Assembly (NCBI RefSeq): GCF_001189845.1
Contig: NZ_LFLZ01000003.1
Location: 186,001-250,000, forward strand
Source: Bradyrhizobium tropiciagri
GTDB taxonomy: Bacteria > Pseudomonadota > Alphaproteobacteria > Rhizobiales > Xanthobacteraceae
DNA length: 64,000 nt
Direction: 5' to 3'
Shown: piece by piece, positions 24,936 to 32,882 of the stretch
How the letters are laid out: every line of letters starts with the position of its first letter
Position numbering within the stretch: position 1 is the first letter of the stretch
Notes under the pieces: generated by a model
The model's input: only the letters and a program-made list of their open reading frames with translations
Told to the model about the DNA's origin: nothing
Database searches by the model: none
Program-made: the position numbers and the translations under genes

Positions 24936-26306
24936 TCAAGCCTGCGCGCCTCCCTTGATCGGCATCACCTTCTTGGGATCGAGCCACTGGTCGATCCGAT
25001 CAGCCCAATGCTGCATCAGCTTCGTGCGCGAGCCGATCAACGCGAGCGGTCCGTGCTTCTTGTAGAGACCTTCGACAGTAGAGTTATCGAGATGCGCGAG
25101 CTGCAGCTCGACGACATCGCCATCCCATGCCTTGGCATCCTTGATCTCTTCGTGATGAGATAGCGTCGAGAACGTGGTCCGGAATCCGTGGGCACAATGA
25201 TCAGTCTTGGTGTCAATGCCAAGCAGCCGCAAGCGCTTGTTGAGCGTGTTGTTTGATAGCGGGGCGTCCTTCGAGCAGGAAAACGCGTACCGGCGATGGC
25301 CGGTCAGCTTCTGAACGCTGCGCAGGATTGCGAGTGCCTGCCGTGACAAAGGCACGACATGGTCCCAACCGGTCTTCATCTTGGCGGCTGGAACAGTCCA
25401 GCGTTCTGTATCCCAATCGACTTCGCTCCACTCCATTTCATTGACCATGCCGGGGCGCGGAATGGTCAGCGCATCGAAGCGCAAGGCAAGGCCAACAACG
25501 TCACCAAACCTCGCTCTCGTCCACGGTGTGCTGATGAGCTTGAAGACGCGCGTCACGTCGCGTGGTTCGGTGACGCCGGGACGTGGCGTCGAAATGTTGG
25601 CAATCATCTGTCCATTCAGGTTGCGGAATGGATTGTAGCCGTCGCCTTCGACGTCGGCATAGTCGCAGATTTGCTCACAGATGCTCCGCACTCGGTCCCG
25701 GGTTTCCAGCCTTCCCTCTGCTTCATATGAACGCATGAAGGCGAGCACGTCGGGACGCTTGATTTCCTGCCTGCACAGCTTGCCGAAGCGAGCCTTGACG
25801 TAGCCGACGCGCAGCTCGAGCACCTCGACGGTCTTGGGGTCGCGCACTGCGACGATCCTGCCGCGCTTGACTTTCTCCACCTTCTTCTTGGCGAGCCACT
25901 CATCGGCCCATTGCGCGAAAGGCCGGGCGGCGGCCTGCCTGTGCTTTTCGAGCTGCTTCTCGATGCTCGGGTCTTTGCCTTCCTTGAGCAGGTCTTTGGC
26001 CTTGTCGCGCTCGCGCCGCGCGTCTGCGAGCGAGAACGTGCCATCCCTCCCGTTGCCGTAGGGGCCGATGGAGTAGGTTTTCTGGCGGCCGTGGAAACGG
26101 TAGTCCATCCGCCAGAGCTTGGAGGCAGCGTTGCCGGGCCTGCTCACGTCCGGCGTGACGAAGAGATAGAGCCAGCCGCCGGTCACGTCGGAAATCTTGG
26201 CGGGACTCCACGCGCCATTGTCGAATTTCGGTCGGGCGGCGCGGCAGTCGAGGTCGGTCTTGATCTGCTTGGGATTGGCGCACGCGCCGTCGTTCTTGCC
26301 GGCCAT
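24936..26306 (-). CDS. tyrosine-recombinase integrase of a genomic island
   Basis: I chose ATG 26306 (MAGKNDGACANPKQ), with AAGGA about 10 bases upstream; ATG 26372 is in frame but weaker. The 456-residue protein has an arm-binding N-terminus with GRQKTYSIGPYGN (DUF4102-like), a SAM-like core-binding domain, and the catalytic residues of the family. These are Arg in PRPGMVNEMEW, HxxR in HCAHGFRTTFST, His in LAHLDNS and Tyr in EGLYKK. The gene points away from the tRNA-Leu gene 220 bases to its right, the standard layout for an integrase that inserted into the tRNA 3' end. It marks the right boundary of the island. Confidence 0.92.
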   Translation of the reverse strand: MAGKNDGACANPKQIKTDLDCRAARPKFDNGAWSPAKISDVTGGWLYLFVTPDVSRPGNAASKLWRMDYRFHGRQKTYSIGPYGNGRDGTFSLADARRERDKAKDLLKEGKDPSIEKQLEKHRQAAARPFAQWADEWLAKKKVEKVKRGRIVAVRDPKTVEVLELRVGYVKARFGKLCRQEIKRPDVLAFMRSYEAEGRLETRDRVRSICEQICDYADVEGDGYNPFRNLNGQMIANISTPRPGVTEPRDVTRVFKLISTPWTRARFGDVVGLALRFDALTIPRPGMVNEMEWSEVDWDTERWTVPAAKMKTGWDHVVPLSRQALAILRSVQKLTGHRRYAFSCSKDAPLSNNTLNKRLRLLGIDTKTDHCAHGFRTTFSTLSHHEEIKDAKAWDGDVVELQLAHLDNSTVEGLYKKHGPLALIGSRTKLMQHWADRIDQWLDPKKVMPIKGGAQA

Positions 26307-26528
26307 CTGCTCAATTCCTTCATTCGGAAAAGCGAAAGTCGCCGTGAACGTTTGTTCTCCCGAGACCAACACGATGCCAGCAAAAATACCAGCAAATCGG
26401 GCGGCTGGGATCGGAGGAGAACAAACGGTGACGAACTAGAATGTACGCGGAAGTGCCTATTTTTCAAGGGTTTCCGAGCACTGCGCGAACGGTTGGGGAC
26501 GTTTTGGAACGGGCCCGAACAGCCTAGA

Positions 26529-26613
26529 TGGTGCCCCTGGCCGGAATCGAACCAGCACTCCTTGCGGAACTCGATTTTGAGTCGAGCGCGTCTACCAGTT
26601 CCGCCACAGGGGC
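26529..26613 (-). tRNA. tRNA-Leu (anticodon CAA)
   Basis: The minus strand folds as a class II tRNA: acceptor GCCCCTG/CAGGGGC, D-arm GGCGGAACTGGTAGACGC, anticodon stem CTCGA/TCGAG with loop CTCAAAA (anticodon CAA), a variable region and T-arm GGTTCGATTCC. Discriminator A and an encoded CCA follow (26532-26529). The 3' end faces the integrase, so this end is the likely attachment site and integration has kept the tRNA intact. Confidence 0.93.
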
Positions 26614-26807
26614 ATTCACGATGATCCAGGCCCGGAAGGGCCTGAGGTCGCGAAGCGCGGCGGACTATAGCGGCCGGCCCGTCGCGGTCAACCCGCGCGG
26701 ATGTGATTGTCCCGCGCCTCGACAGCGGTATTTCCACGCGATACGACCCGGAGCGAGCATGGGGCAGGGCCTGACCTTGCCGAATGGATGCTCGCAGGAG
26801 GACCGCC

Positions 26808-27344
26808 GTGACGACCGCCACCGCCCATCCGTCGGATGCTTCCGCGACCGGCAATCCGGCGCTGACCTCGGCTCTGGCGATCGCCGTGATCGCAGCAGTG
26901 ACGCTGGCCGGTGCCTGGTTCTTCCAGCTCGTGCTGGAGATCATGCCCTGTCCGCTCTGCCTCGAGCAGCGCTATGCCTATTATCTTGCGGTCCCGCTCG
27001 GCGCCGTGGTGGCGCTGGCGGCCGCCCGCGGCACGGCGCGCCCGGTGCTGCTCGCGGGGCTTGCGATCCTTGGCCTCGCCGCGCTCGCCAATGCCGGGCT
27101 CGGCGCCTATCACGCCGGCGTCGAATGGGGCTTCTGGCAGGGGCCGACCGATTGCAGCGGCCCGATGGTGGATTTCGGCAAGGCCGGCTCGCTGCTGGAT
27201 CAACTCGACAAGGTCAAGGTGGTCCGTTGCGACGAGGTGCAGTGGCGCTTCCTCGGCATCTCGCTCGCCGGTTACAACGTGTTGATCTCGCTCTTGATGG
27301 CCGCGATCGCCGGCTGGGGCGTGATGCGGGCCGCGAAAGCTTGA
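26808..27344 (+). CDS. dsbB: disulfide bond formation protein B
   Basis: I prefer GTG 26808, which has AGGAGGA five bases upstream, over ATG 26784, which lacks a site. The product of about 178 residues has four hydrophobic helices. CPLC (in MPCPLCLEQRYAYY) lies in the first periplasmic loop, and a second pair lies in the later loop (TDCSGP and VVRCDEVQWRF). These are the redox cysteines of DsbB, which reoxidises DsbA and passes electrons to quinone in the inner membrane. It is the first core gene after the tRNA-Leu and ends opposite the AbrB gene with a palindrome between. Confidence 0.88.
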   Translation: MTTATAHPSDASATGNPALTSALAIAVIAAVTLAGAWFFQLVLEIMPCPLCLEQRYAYYLAVPLGAVVALAAARGTARPVLLAGLAILGLAALANAGLGAYHAGVEWGFWQGPTDCSGPMVDFGKAGSLLDQLDKVKVVRCDEVQWRFLGISLAGYNVLISLLMAAIAGWGVMRAAKA

Positions 27345-27353
27345 GCCCGTACT

Positions 27354-27440
27354 GCGTAGGGTGGGTAGAGCGAAGCGAAACCCACCATCTCAATCCACGA
27401 CGAAAGTGATGGGTTTCGCTGCGCTCTACCCATCCTACGC
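27354..27440. repeat. large intergenic inverted repeat between convergent genes
   Basis: The left arm GCGTAGGGTGGGTAGAGCG is mirrored by CGCTCTACCCATCCTACGC on the right, with further pairing of CGAAACCCACC/GGGTTTCG inside. It lies between two convergent stops, so a long hairpin could end transcription from both sides. The type is a common rhizobial palindromic element. Confidence 0.8.
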
Positions 27441-27447
27441 TTTCGAG

Positions 27448-28533
27448 CTAATCGTCGACGTCGTCCTGCGGCCGTCCGAACAGATGGATGATGCCCGGCG
27501 TCGAGATGGTGACGAACAAGAACCGCGACAGGTGATGCGCGCCGACGAAGATCGGGTCGATGTGCAGCGTCAGGGCCAGCGCCAGCATCGCGTCCATCGC
27601 ACCGGGCGCGAAGGCGACCACGACGTCGGCGAGCCGCACGTGGGTGGTGAAGGCGATCACCGCGACGAACACGGCCGAGATCAGGATGGCGATCGCAAAC
27701 GAGCCGAGCCCGGCATTGACATGGCTGAGCAGCGTCGAGGTCTTCATCCGCGCGAAGCGGGTGCCGATAATGGCGCCGATGCCGACCAGCGCGATATTGC
27801 GGAGCCAGGGCGGCAGGCCGCCATCGACCAGGCCCGAGCCATGCAGCAGGCTGGAGGCGAGCATCGCACCGAACATCCAGCTGGCGGGAAACTTGATCCA
27901 GCGCAGCAGCAACGAGACGCCGATCGACCCGGCGACCAGGGCGATCAGGCCGAACGGCGAGGCGACGGTCGTCGGCAATGGCGGCGGCGCGGCATGCGTC
28001 ACCCCGGTCAGCGCCAGCACCAGCGGCAGGGCTGCGGTCAGAATGATGACGCGCATGGTCTGCACCACGGCGATCGCCGCGACGTCGGCGCCCTTCTCCG
28101 CGGCGAGGATCGTGATCTGCGAGAGCGCGCCGGGGCTGCCGGCGAGGAAGGCCGAGGTCTGGTCCCAGCCATGGATGCGCTGGAGGTACAGGCTCGAGCC
28201 GAAGGTCGAGCAGAACGTCGCCAGCGCCAACAGGGCGATGGTGAGGGGATAGGAGCTCATATGCTGCAGCAGTTGCTGTGACATCAGCGAGCCCAGCGAG
28301 ATACCGAGCAGCAGCAGCACGGATTGTGTCAGCACCGGCGGCACCGCGAGCGGCCGGCCGGCCAGTGCGGCGATTCCGACCGCGCACATCGCCCCCGAGA
28401 TCAGGCCGCCCGGCAAGCCCGCCCATAAAAACAGCAGGCCGCCGCCGGCGCCGATGACGAGAGTCTCGAGCCCGTTCAGAACTTTGCTGCGGTCGGGAAT
28501 GGCTGACGCCATCGAAGCGCGGATCAGGGTCAC
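27448..28533 (-). CDS. AbrB-family membrane transporter
   Basis: The GTG start at 28533 gives 361 residues; ATG 28512 is in frame. There are about ten hydrophobic segments in two similar halves, with repeated motifs (LPGGLISGAMCAVGIAAL in the first half, FPASWMFGAMLASSLL in the second). This is the PF05145 'AbrB' fold, once named putative ammonia monooxygenase. FLAGSPGALSQITILAAEKGADV and FAPGAMDAMLALAL are the paired conserved segments. These are inner-membrane proteins of unclear substrate; the old enzyme name is not supported by any catalytic motif. The C-terminus is acidic. Confidence 0.85.
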   Translation of the reverse strand: MTLIRASMASAIPDRSKVLNGLETLVIGAGGGLLFLWAGLPGGLISGAMCAVGIAALAGRPLAVPPVLTQSVLLLLGISLGSLMSQQLLQHMSSYPLTIALLALATFCSTFGSSLYLQRIHGWDQTSAFLAGSPGALSQITILAAEKGADVAAIAVVQTMRVIILTAALPLVLALTGVTHAAPPPLPTTVASPFGLIALVAGSIGVSLLLRWIKFPASWMFGAMLASSLLHGSGLVDGGLPPWLRNIALVGIGAIIGTRFARMKTSTLLSHVNAGLGSFAIAILISAVFVAVIAFTTHVRLADVVVAFAPGAMDAMLALALTLHIDPIFVGAHHLSRFLFVTISTPGIIHLFGRPQDDVDD

Positions 28534-28781
28534 GCCGCCTTATGGCAAATTCGCGCGGACGCGACAAATGCATCTCGCGATTGCAGCATTGCGCCCCGAA
28601 TTCCCGGGGAATCTTCCTTCAACCTCGCCTGGAGGGGGACGAGACGAGCGAAGCGCGCTCTTGGGTCGACGCGAAATGAAATGAGCGGCGGGGTGGGGGG
28701 ACGGTCTCTCCTATCGGGAGCTGCCCGTGTTGAGAGATCACCCCACCCCGACACACGTTTCGCTGCGCTCAACGTGTGCCG

Positions 28782-28804
28782 ACCCTCCCCCTCCAGGGGA
28801 GGGT
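28782..28804. terminator. GC-rich hairpin downstream of the PsiF-like gene
   Basis: The stem ACCCTCCCC/GGGGAGGGT (9 bp) has a 5-base CTCCA loop and lies 17 bases beyond the stop of the minus-strand gene at 28821. There is no clear U-run, so it may act as a weak terminator or as part of a repeat. A second imperfect repeat (ACACGTT/AACGTGT) lies at 28752-28778. Confidence 0.45.
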
Positions 28805-28820
28805 GGCCACGGCGTGTGTG

Positions 28821-29102
28821 TTACTTCGTGCCCGCGGGCGCAGCGGCGCCGCCGCCCGACGCGTTCTTCTTGCACTCGGAGCGGAATTTCTTGCGCTCCT
28901 TGCCGTGCAGGCCCTTGGCGTCGGCCTCCTTCGAGCATTCCAACGATTCGGCGGTACGCGGCTTGGCTTCCTTGGCCATCTTGGCGTCGGCCTTCGGAGC
29001 GGCGTCCTTGGCAGCGGGCGCGGCGGTCTGCGCGAAGGCACCGCCGATCAGCAGCGCGGAGGCAAGGGCGGTCACGGTCGCAAGGGAGGAAATCTTCATC
29101 AT
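28821..29102 (-). CDS. PsiF-repeat periplasmic small protein
   Basis: I use the first of two adjacent ATGs (29102 or 29099), behind CGAGGTG. The product of about 93 residues has a signal peptide cut near GAFA-QT. An Ala/Lys-rich stretch follows, then one PsiF-type motif: TAESLECSKEADAKGLHGKERKKFRSECKK, with its two cysteines. PsiF in enterobacteria is phosphate-starvation inducible, but its role is unknown. Family members usually have one or two such repeats; this has one. A similar layout (signal, Ala/Pro linker, Cys pair) appears in the divergent gene at 29291, so the two may be related. Confidence 0.8.
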   Translation of the reverse strand: MMKISSLATVTALASALLIGGAFAQTAAPAAKDAAPKADAKMAKEAKPRTAESLECSKEADAKGLHGKERKKFRSECKKNASGGGAAAPAGTK

Positions 29103-29290
29103 GGGGCACCTCGTGAGGAAAGGAGCCGAAACGTTGCGCGGCGATGCTGAACCGTGGATGAACATGCAGTGGTCCTGCCGCCACAATATTTTAATGCGCT
29201 GGCGCGCCCGCACGTTGTCGCAAGTCCGGGTTGCGCTAGGATAATGGTCTTACGCCAATGCCCCCAACCAGGGATGACGGGAGACCAGGG

Positions 29291-29782
29291 ATGACCATTC
29301 AGACCAGATTGTTGTGTGTGATTGCGGTGTCGGGCTTTGCAGCCTTTGCGGCGAGCGCCCCGGCGCAGGCCCTGACCGCGCAGGAATGCAGCGCCAAGTA
29401 CCAGGCGGCCAAGACGGCCGGCACCCTCAACGGCCAGAAGTGGAATGATTTCCGCAAGGCGCAATGCGGCGCCGACGCGACCCCGGCCGCGGCGCCCGCC
29501 GCGCCGCCGCCCGCTGCCGCCGCGCCTGCTCCGGCCGCGCCGAAGGAAGCCAAGCGCGAAGCCGCTCCCGCGGCAGCACCCGCGGCGCCGGCAGGGCCCG
29601 CCGTGTTTCCGAACGCGGTCGATCCCAAATACGCCAAGGAAACCGAGGGCAAGCAGCGCATGCACAGCTGCCTCGACCAGTACAACGCCAACAAGACCAC
29701 CGGCGGCAATGGCGGCATGAAGTGGATCCAGAAGGGCGGCGGCTATTACAGCGAATGCAACAAGCATCTGAAGGGCGCCTGA
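29291..29782 (+). CDS. periplasmic Ala/Pro-rich protein with paired cysteine modules
   Basis: ATG 29291 gives 163 residues. A signal peptide (cleaved near AQA-LT) precedes a module TAQECSAKYQAAKTAGTLNGQKWNDFRKAQC. Then comes a low-complexity Ala/Pro/Lys linker of about 60 residues and a second module HSCLDQYNANK ... YYSECNKHL. Both modules have one Cys at each end and the pattern 'C...Y.A.K..GTLNG..W..F....C', like the PsiF-type repeat of the neighbour. I infer disulfide-bonded periplasmic modules joined by a flexible arm. The function is unknown; DsbB and DsbA-like genes lie in the same region. Confidence 0.75.
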   Translation: MTIQTRLLCVIAVSGFAAFAASAPAQALTAQECSAKYQAAKTAGTLNGQKWNDFRKAQCGADATPAAAPAAPPPAAAAPAPAAPKEAKREAAPAAAPAAPAGPAVFPNAVDPKYAKETEGKQRMHSCLDQYNANKTTGGNGGMKWIQKGGGYYSECNKHLKGA

Positions 29783-29848
29783 GCCTCTCTGCGATGCGTT
29801 TTCGAGGAGGCGGCCGGCGTAAGCCGGCCGCTTTCTTTTGGCCGAAGC

Positions 29849-30406
29849 TCACTGGCCTTCCGCAAGCAGCTTGTCTGCCGATTGCGCCAGCAGTTGCGCG
29901 CGCTTGCGCGGGCCGCGCTCGAGAAACAACAGGCTCTGGCCGAAGATGAAGCAGTAGAACAGGAAGGCCTGCGCATCGGCCTCTTCAGTCGGCAGCCCCG
30001 TGGCGCGATAGAGCTGGCCGACCTGCTTCAGTCGTGCCGCATCGACACTCGCGGCGGCGGTCGCAGCGGCCTCGTCGGTGCGCGCCCATTGCCGGATCGC
30101 GAGCTCGACTGCCATCGCCTCGGTGTTCATGCGCTCCGAATAGAGCGTGATGATCGCCTTCAGCCGTTCGCGCGCGCTCGCACCGTCGAGCGCAGTCTGC
30201 TTCTCGATCGATGCGATGCGGCCATCGCGCCAGCGCGTCAGCATGGCCTCGAGCAGCGCGGCGCGATCCCTGAAGCGGCGGTAGAAGCCGCCCTTGGTGA
30301 CGCCGAGATTCTTCGCCAGCACCTCGACCCGCACGCCGTCGACGCCGTTATGGGCGAGTTCGGCAAAGCCGGCGGCGACCCAGACATCGCCCTTGCTCTC
30401 AGTCAT
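29849..30406 (-). CDS. TetR-family transcriptional regulator
   Basis: I chose ATG 30406 behind GCGGAGAT; an in-frame ATG 30442 would add 12 residues. The 185-residue product has an N-terminal TetR helix-turn-helix (AAGFAELAHNGVDGVRVEVLAKNLGVTKGGFYRRF, about 10-45) and a helical ligand domain. The intergenic region to its right holds two near-identical palindromes (30512 and 30547) that fit TetR operators. The divergent gene encodes a thioesterase, so the regulator probably senses an acyl or aromatic compound and controls that gene and itself. Confidence 0.88.
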   Translation of the reverse strand: MTESKGDVWVAAGFAELAHNGVDGVRVEVLAKNLGVTKGGFYRRFRDRAALLEAMLTRWRDGRIASIEKQTALDGASARERLKAIITLYSERMNTEAMAVELAIRQWARTDEAAATAAASVDAARLKQVGQLYRATGLPTEEADAQAFLFYCFIFGQSLLFLERGPRKRAQLLAQSADKLLAEGQ

Positions 30407-30463
30407 GTGATCTCCGCGGATCCCAATGCGCGATCGGGTCATCGCGCATTAGTCTCTTGTTTG

Positions 30464-30510
30464 AGCACGATCTTTTCGGAAAACCGCTGCGCACTCTTCC
30501 GGATCGTGCT
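30464..30510. repeat. palindromic intergenic repeat, copy 1
   Basis: AGCACGATC and GATCGTGCT bound a 47-base hairpin with the inner text TTTTCGGAAAACCGC. Near-identical copies lie at 41492-41538 and 59543-59591. It overlaps the upstream region of the TetR gene. Confidence 0.8.
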
Positions 30511-30511
30511 T

Positions 30512-30562
30512 GATACGGTACCGTATTGCTAGCCCACCTTGCGCTTGATACGCTACCGTATC
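30512..30562. promoter_or_regulatory. twin TetR-type operators
   Basis: Two 16-base palindromes, GATACGGTACCGTATT (30512-30527) and GATACGCTACCGTATC (30547-30562), are 35 bases apart centre to centre. They lie between the divergent tetR and thioesterase genes, the second 20 bases before the thioesterase start. Spacing and symmetry match a regulator that represses both genes. Confidence 0.75.
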
Positions 30563-30581
30563 ACAATCGGGGAGAACCAGA

Positions 30582-31016
30582 ATGGAAGGCGAGGCGACCT
30601 ACCGCGGCACGGTCTATCCCTGGCACTGCGACCACATCGGCCACATGAACGTTATGTGGTATGTCGGCAAGTTCGACGAAGCGAGCTGGAATATGTTTGC
30701 GCGGCTTGGCCTCACGCCCACCTATCTGCGCGAGTCCGGCCGCGGCATGGCCGCCGTGCAGCAGAACATCGCCTACAAGCGCGAACTGCTCGCCGGCGAT
30801 CTCGTCGAGGTCAAGAGCCGGCTGGTCGAGTTCCGCGACAAGTCGATCCGCATCCTGCACGAGATGCGCAACGCCGAGACCGGCGAGATCGCCGCGACCT
30901 GCGAGATCACCGCCGTGCACATCGACCGTGCCGCGCGCAAGGCGGCGCCGTTTGCGCCGGCGATCCGCTACGCGGCGATGCCGCATCTCGTCCCGTCAGA
31001 ACCCGCGATCGCATGA
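30582..31016 (+). CDS. acyl-CoA thioesterase, 4-hydroxybenzoyl-CoA (YbgC/FadM-like) family
   Basis: ATG 30582 follows GGGGAGAAC. The 144-residue hotdog-fold protein has the family signature YPWHCDHIGHMNVMWYVGKFDEA near the N-terminus, whose Asp is the likely catalytic residue. It hydrolyses acyl-CoA or aryl-CoA thioesters in the cytoplasm. It overlaps the next gene, a PaaI-type thioesterase, by ATGA, giving a two-thioesterase operon under the TetR regulator. The substrate cannot be read from the sequence. Confidence 0.88.
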   Translation: MEGEATYRGTVYPWHCDHIGHMNVMWYVGKFDEASWNMFARLGLTPTYLRESGRGMAAVQQNIAYKRELLAGDLVEVKSRLVEFRDKSIRILHEMRNAETGEIAATCEITAVHIDRAARKAAPFAPAIRYAAMPHLVPSEPAIA

Positions 31017-31465
31017 CCGCCATGCCCCGTTTCGAGCCGAAGAATCCCGACTATCGCGCAATTGCAGGCGAGACGTTCGCGCGCCAGCGCGCGATGCAGA
31101 CGCTTGGTATCTCGATCGCGCGGATCGAGCCGGGCGAAGTCGATCTCGCGATGCCCTATGCGCCTGAGTACAGCCAGCAGAACGGCTTCGTGCATGCCGG
31201 AATCATCACCGCGGGGCTCGACAATGCCTGCGGCATTGCCGCCTTCACGCTGATGCCCGAAGGCTCCGACATCCTCACCGTCGAGTTCAAGACCAATCTG
31301 CTGGCGCCGGCACGTGGCGAGCGGTTCGTGTTCCGCGGCGTGGTGGTCAAGCCCGGCCGCACGCTGACCGTCTGCGACGGCCGTGCCTATGCCGTGCAGG
31401 ACGGCATTGAGACGCTGGTCGCGACCATGAGCGGCACACTGATGGCGCTGCAGCGGCGGGCATAA
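31013..31465 (+). CDS. PaaI-family thioesterase
   Basis: ATG 31013 overlaps the stop of the preceding thioesterase. The 150-residue hotdog protein carries the PaaI-type segment NGFVHAGIITAGLDNACGIAAFTLMPEGSDILTVEFKTN. Its HAG motif and the following helix form the active site. PaaI members hydrolyse phenylacetyl-CoA-like thioesters. Co-expression with a 4HBT-type enzyme suggests release of CoA from related acyl groups, but no phenylacetate genes are present, so the substrate is unknown. Confidence 0.88.
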   Translation: MTAMPRFEPKNPDYRAIAGETFARQRAMQTLGISIARIEPGEVDLAMPYAPEYSQQNGFVHAGIITAGLDNACGIAAFTLMPEGSDILTVEFKTNLLAPARGERFVFRGVVVKPGRTLTVCDGRAYAVQDGIETLVATMSGTLMALQRRA

Positions 31466-31490
31466 GCGGTCATCGGGACGAACAATCTTT

Positions 31491-31595
31491 CCCCGTCATG
31501 CTGAGGAGCCGCGAAGCGGCGTCTCGAAGCATGCACGGCCCGGCTGGTGGCCGTCGACCCTTCGAGGCGCGCTGCGCGCTCCTCAGGGTGACGGG
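31491..31595. repeat. intergenic palindromic repeat of the CCGTCATCCTGAGG family
   Basis: CCCGTCATGCTGAGGAGC on the left and GCTCCTCAGGGTGACGGG on the right frame a 105-base element with inner arms CGAAGC/CTTCG. A related copy is at 55229-55334. It fills most of the gap before the LrgA gene, and I see no gene in the remaining bases. Confidence 0.8.
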
Positions 31596-31719
31596 TCTCA
31601 GAGACCCGCGTGCTTAGGACAGGCATGCCCAACATCTGCGCATCCATTTGAGATCGGCGCATTGACAAGCCTCCGTCACGGCGACCTGATAGGCGGATGT
31701 TTCGCGTGAGCGCCTTGTC

Positions 31720-32106
31720 ATGATCGCCAGCCTCAGCCTGATCCTGCTTTGTCAGCTCGTCGGTGAGGTTGCCGTGCGCGCGCTCGCGGTGCCGGTGCCG
31801 GGCCCGGTGGTTGGTCTCGTGCTCCTGCTGTTGCTGCTGCTGGCGCGCGACCGCTATCCGGCGCTGGCGCGCGGGCCGCTTGGCAATGACGGCGTCGAGA
31901 GCGCAAGCCGCGGCATGCTCGCCAATCTCTCGCTGCTGTTCATTCCGGCCGGCGTCGGCGTGGTGCAGAAGCTCGATCTGCTCGCCGAGCACGGCATCGC
32001 GATCCTTGTGATCCTCGCGGTGTCGGTCATCGTCACGCTGCTGGCGACGGTCGCGACCTTTGTCGCGGTGAGCAGTCTCTTCTCGCGCGAGGACGAGACG
32101 CCGTGA
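31720..32106 (+). CDS. lrgA: LrgA/CidA-family membrane protein
   Basis: The 128-residue protein has four hydrophobic helices. The CidA/LrgA signature appears in the first half (LCQLVGEVAVRALAVPVPGPVVGLVLLLLLLL) and in GMLANLSLLFIPAGVGVV. These small membrane proteins act with LrgB in control of murein hydrolase or overflow-metabolite transport. The gene overlaps lrgB by 4 bases, as in other bacteria. The gap upstream holds a repeat and no further gene, so the promoter should lie just before 31720. Confidence 0.88.
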   Translation: MIASLSLILLCQLVGEVAVRALAVPVPGPVVGLVLLLLLLLARDRYPALARGPLGNDGVESASRGMLANLSLLFIPAGVGVVQKLDLLAEHGIAILVILAVSVIVTLLATVATFVAVSSLFSREDETP

Positions 32107-32825
32107 ACGACAATCCGTTCTCGCTCTGGGTCTATCTCTCGCAGTCGCCGCTGCTCTGGCTGACGGTGACGCTCGTGACCTATGCCGCGACCGATGCGGT
32201 GTCGCTGAAGACCAGGCGGCATCCGCTCGCCAATCCGGTGCTGCATTCGCTGTGGATCATCGGCCTGTTCCTGCTGCTGACCAACACCTCCTACACCACC
32301 TACTTCGCCGGCGCGCAGTTCGTGCACTTCCTGCTCGGGCCGGCGACAGTCGCGCTCGCGGTGCCGCTCTACGAGAACCGCACGCGGGTTGCAGCGGCGG
32401 TCCTGCCGATGCTGGTTGCGCTCGCGGTCGGCTCGCTGACGGCGATCGTCTCGGTGGTGCTGCTGGCGCGGGCCTTCGGCCTGCCGCGCGAGATCATCCT
32501 GTCACTGGCGCCGAAATCGGTGACGGCCGGCGTCGCGATGGGCGTCAGCGAATCCCTGCATGCCGATCCCTCGCTGACCGCGGTGTCGGTGATCCTCACC
32601 GGCATCATGGGGGCGATCATCGTCACGCCGCTGATGAACTTCGCAGGGATTACCGACTTCCGCGGCCGCGGCTTTGCCGCCGGCATCGCCGCCCATGGCA
32701 TCGGCACCGCGCGGGCCTTCCAGGTCGACGAGGTCGCCGGCGTCTTTGCCGGCATCGCGATGAGCCTGAACGCGCTGGTCACCTCGCTGCTGGTGCCCCT
32801 GGCCGTGACATATCTGCTGCGCTGA
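32103..32825 (+). CDS. lrgB: LrgB-family membrane protein
   Basis: The GTG start overlaps the lrgA stop (GTGA). The 240-residue protein has about six or seven membrane helices. It has the conserved LrgB segment LAPKSVTAGVAMGVSESLHADPSLTAVSVILTGIMGA, with AHGIGTARAFQVDEVAGVFAGIAMSLNALVTSLLVP near the C-terminus. It works with LrgA at the inner membrane, in control of cell-wall hydrolase export in Gram-positives and glycolate/pyruvate export in plants. Length is normal for the family. Confidence 0.9.
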   Translation: MNDNPFSLWVYLSQSPLLWLTVTLVTYAATDAVSLKTRRHPLANPVLHSLWIIGLFLLLTNTSYTTYFAGAQFVHFLLGPATVALAVPLYENRTRVAAAVLPMLVALAVGSLTAIVSVVLLARAFGLPREIILSLAPKSVTAGVAMGVSESLHADPSLTAVSVILTGIMGAIIVTPLMNFAGITDFRGRGFAAGIAAHGIGTARAFQVDEVAGVFAGIAMSLNALVTSLLVPLAVTYLLR

Positions 32826-32882
32826 CTGCCGTTACGGGGCGGTTTTGTGCTATGGGTATGGCACTGGGCAGCAAATCCTTCT

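Noticed and set aside
26528-27409. A 293-codon plus-strand frame starting in the tRNA-Leu region
   Set aside because: It crosses the tRNA gene and is the out-of-frame shadow of dsbB; the product is a string of Arg and Pro.
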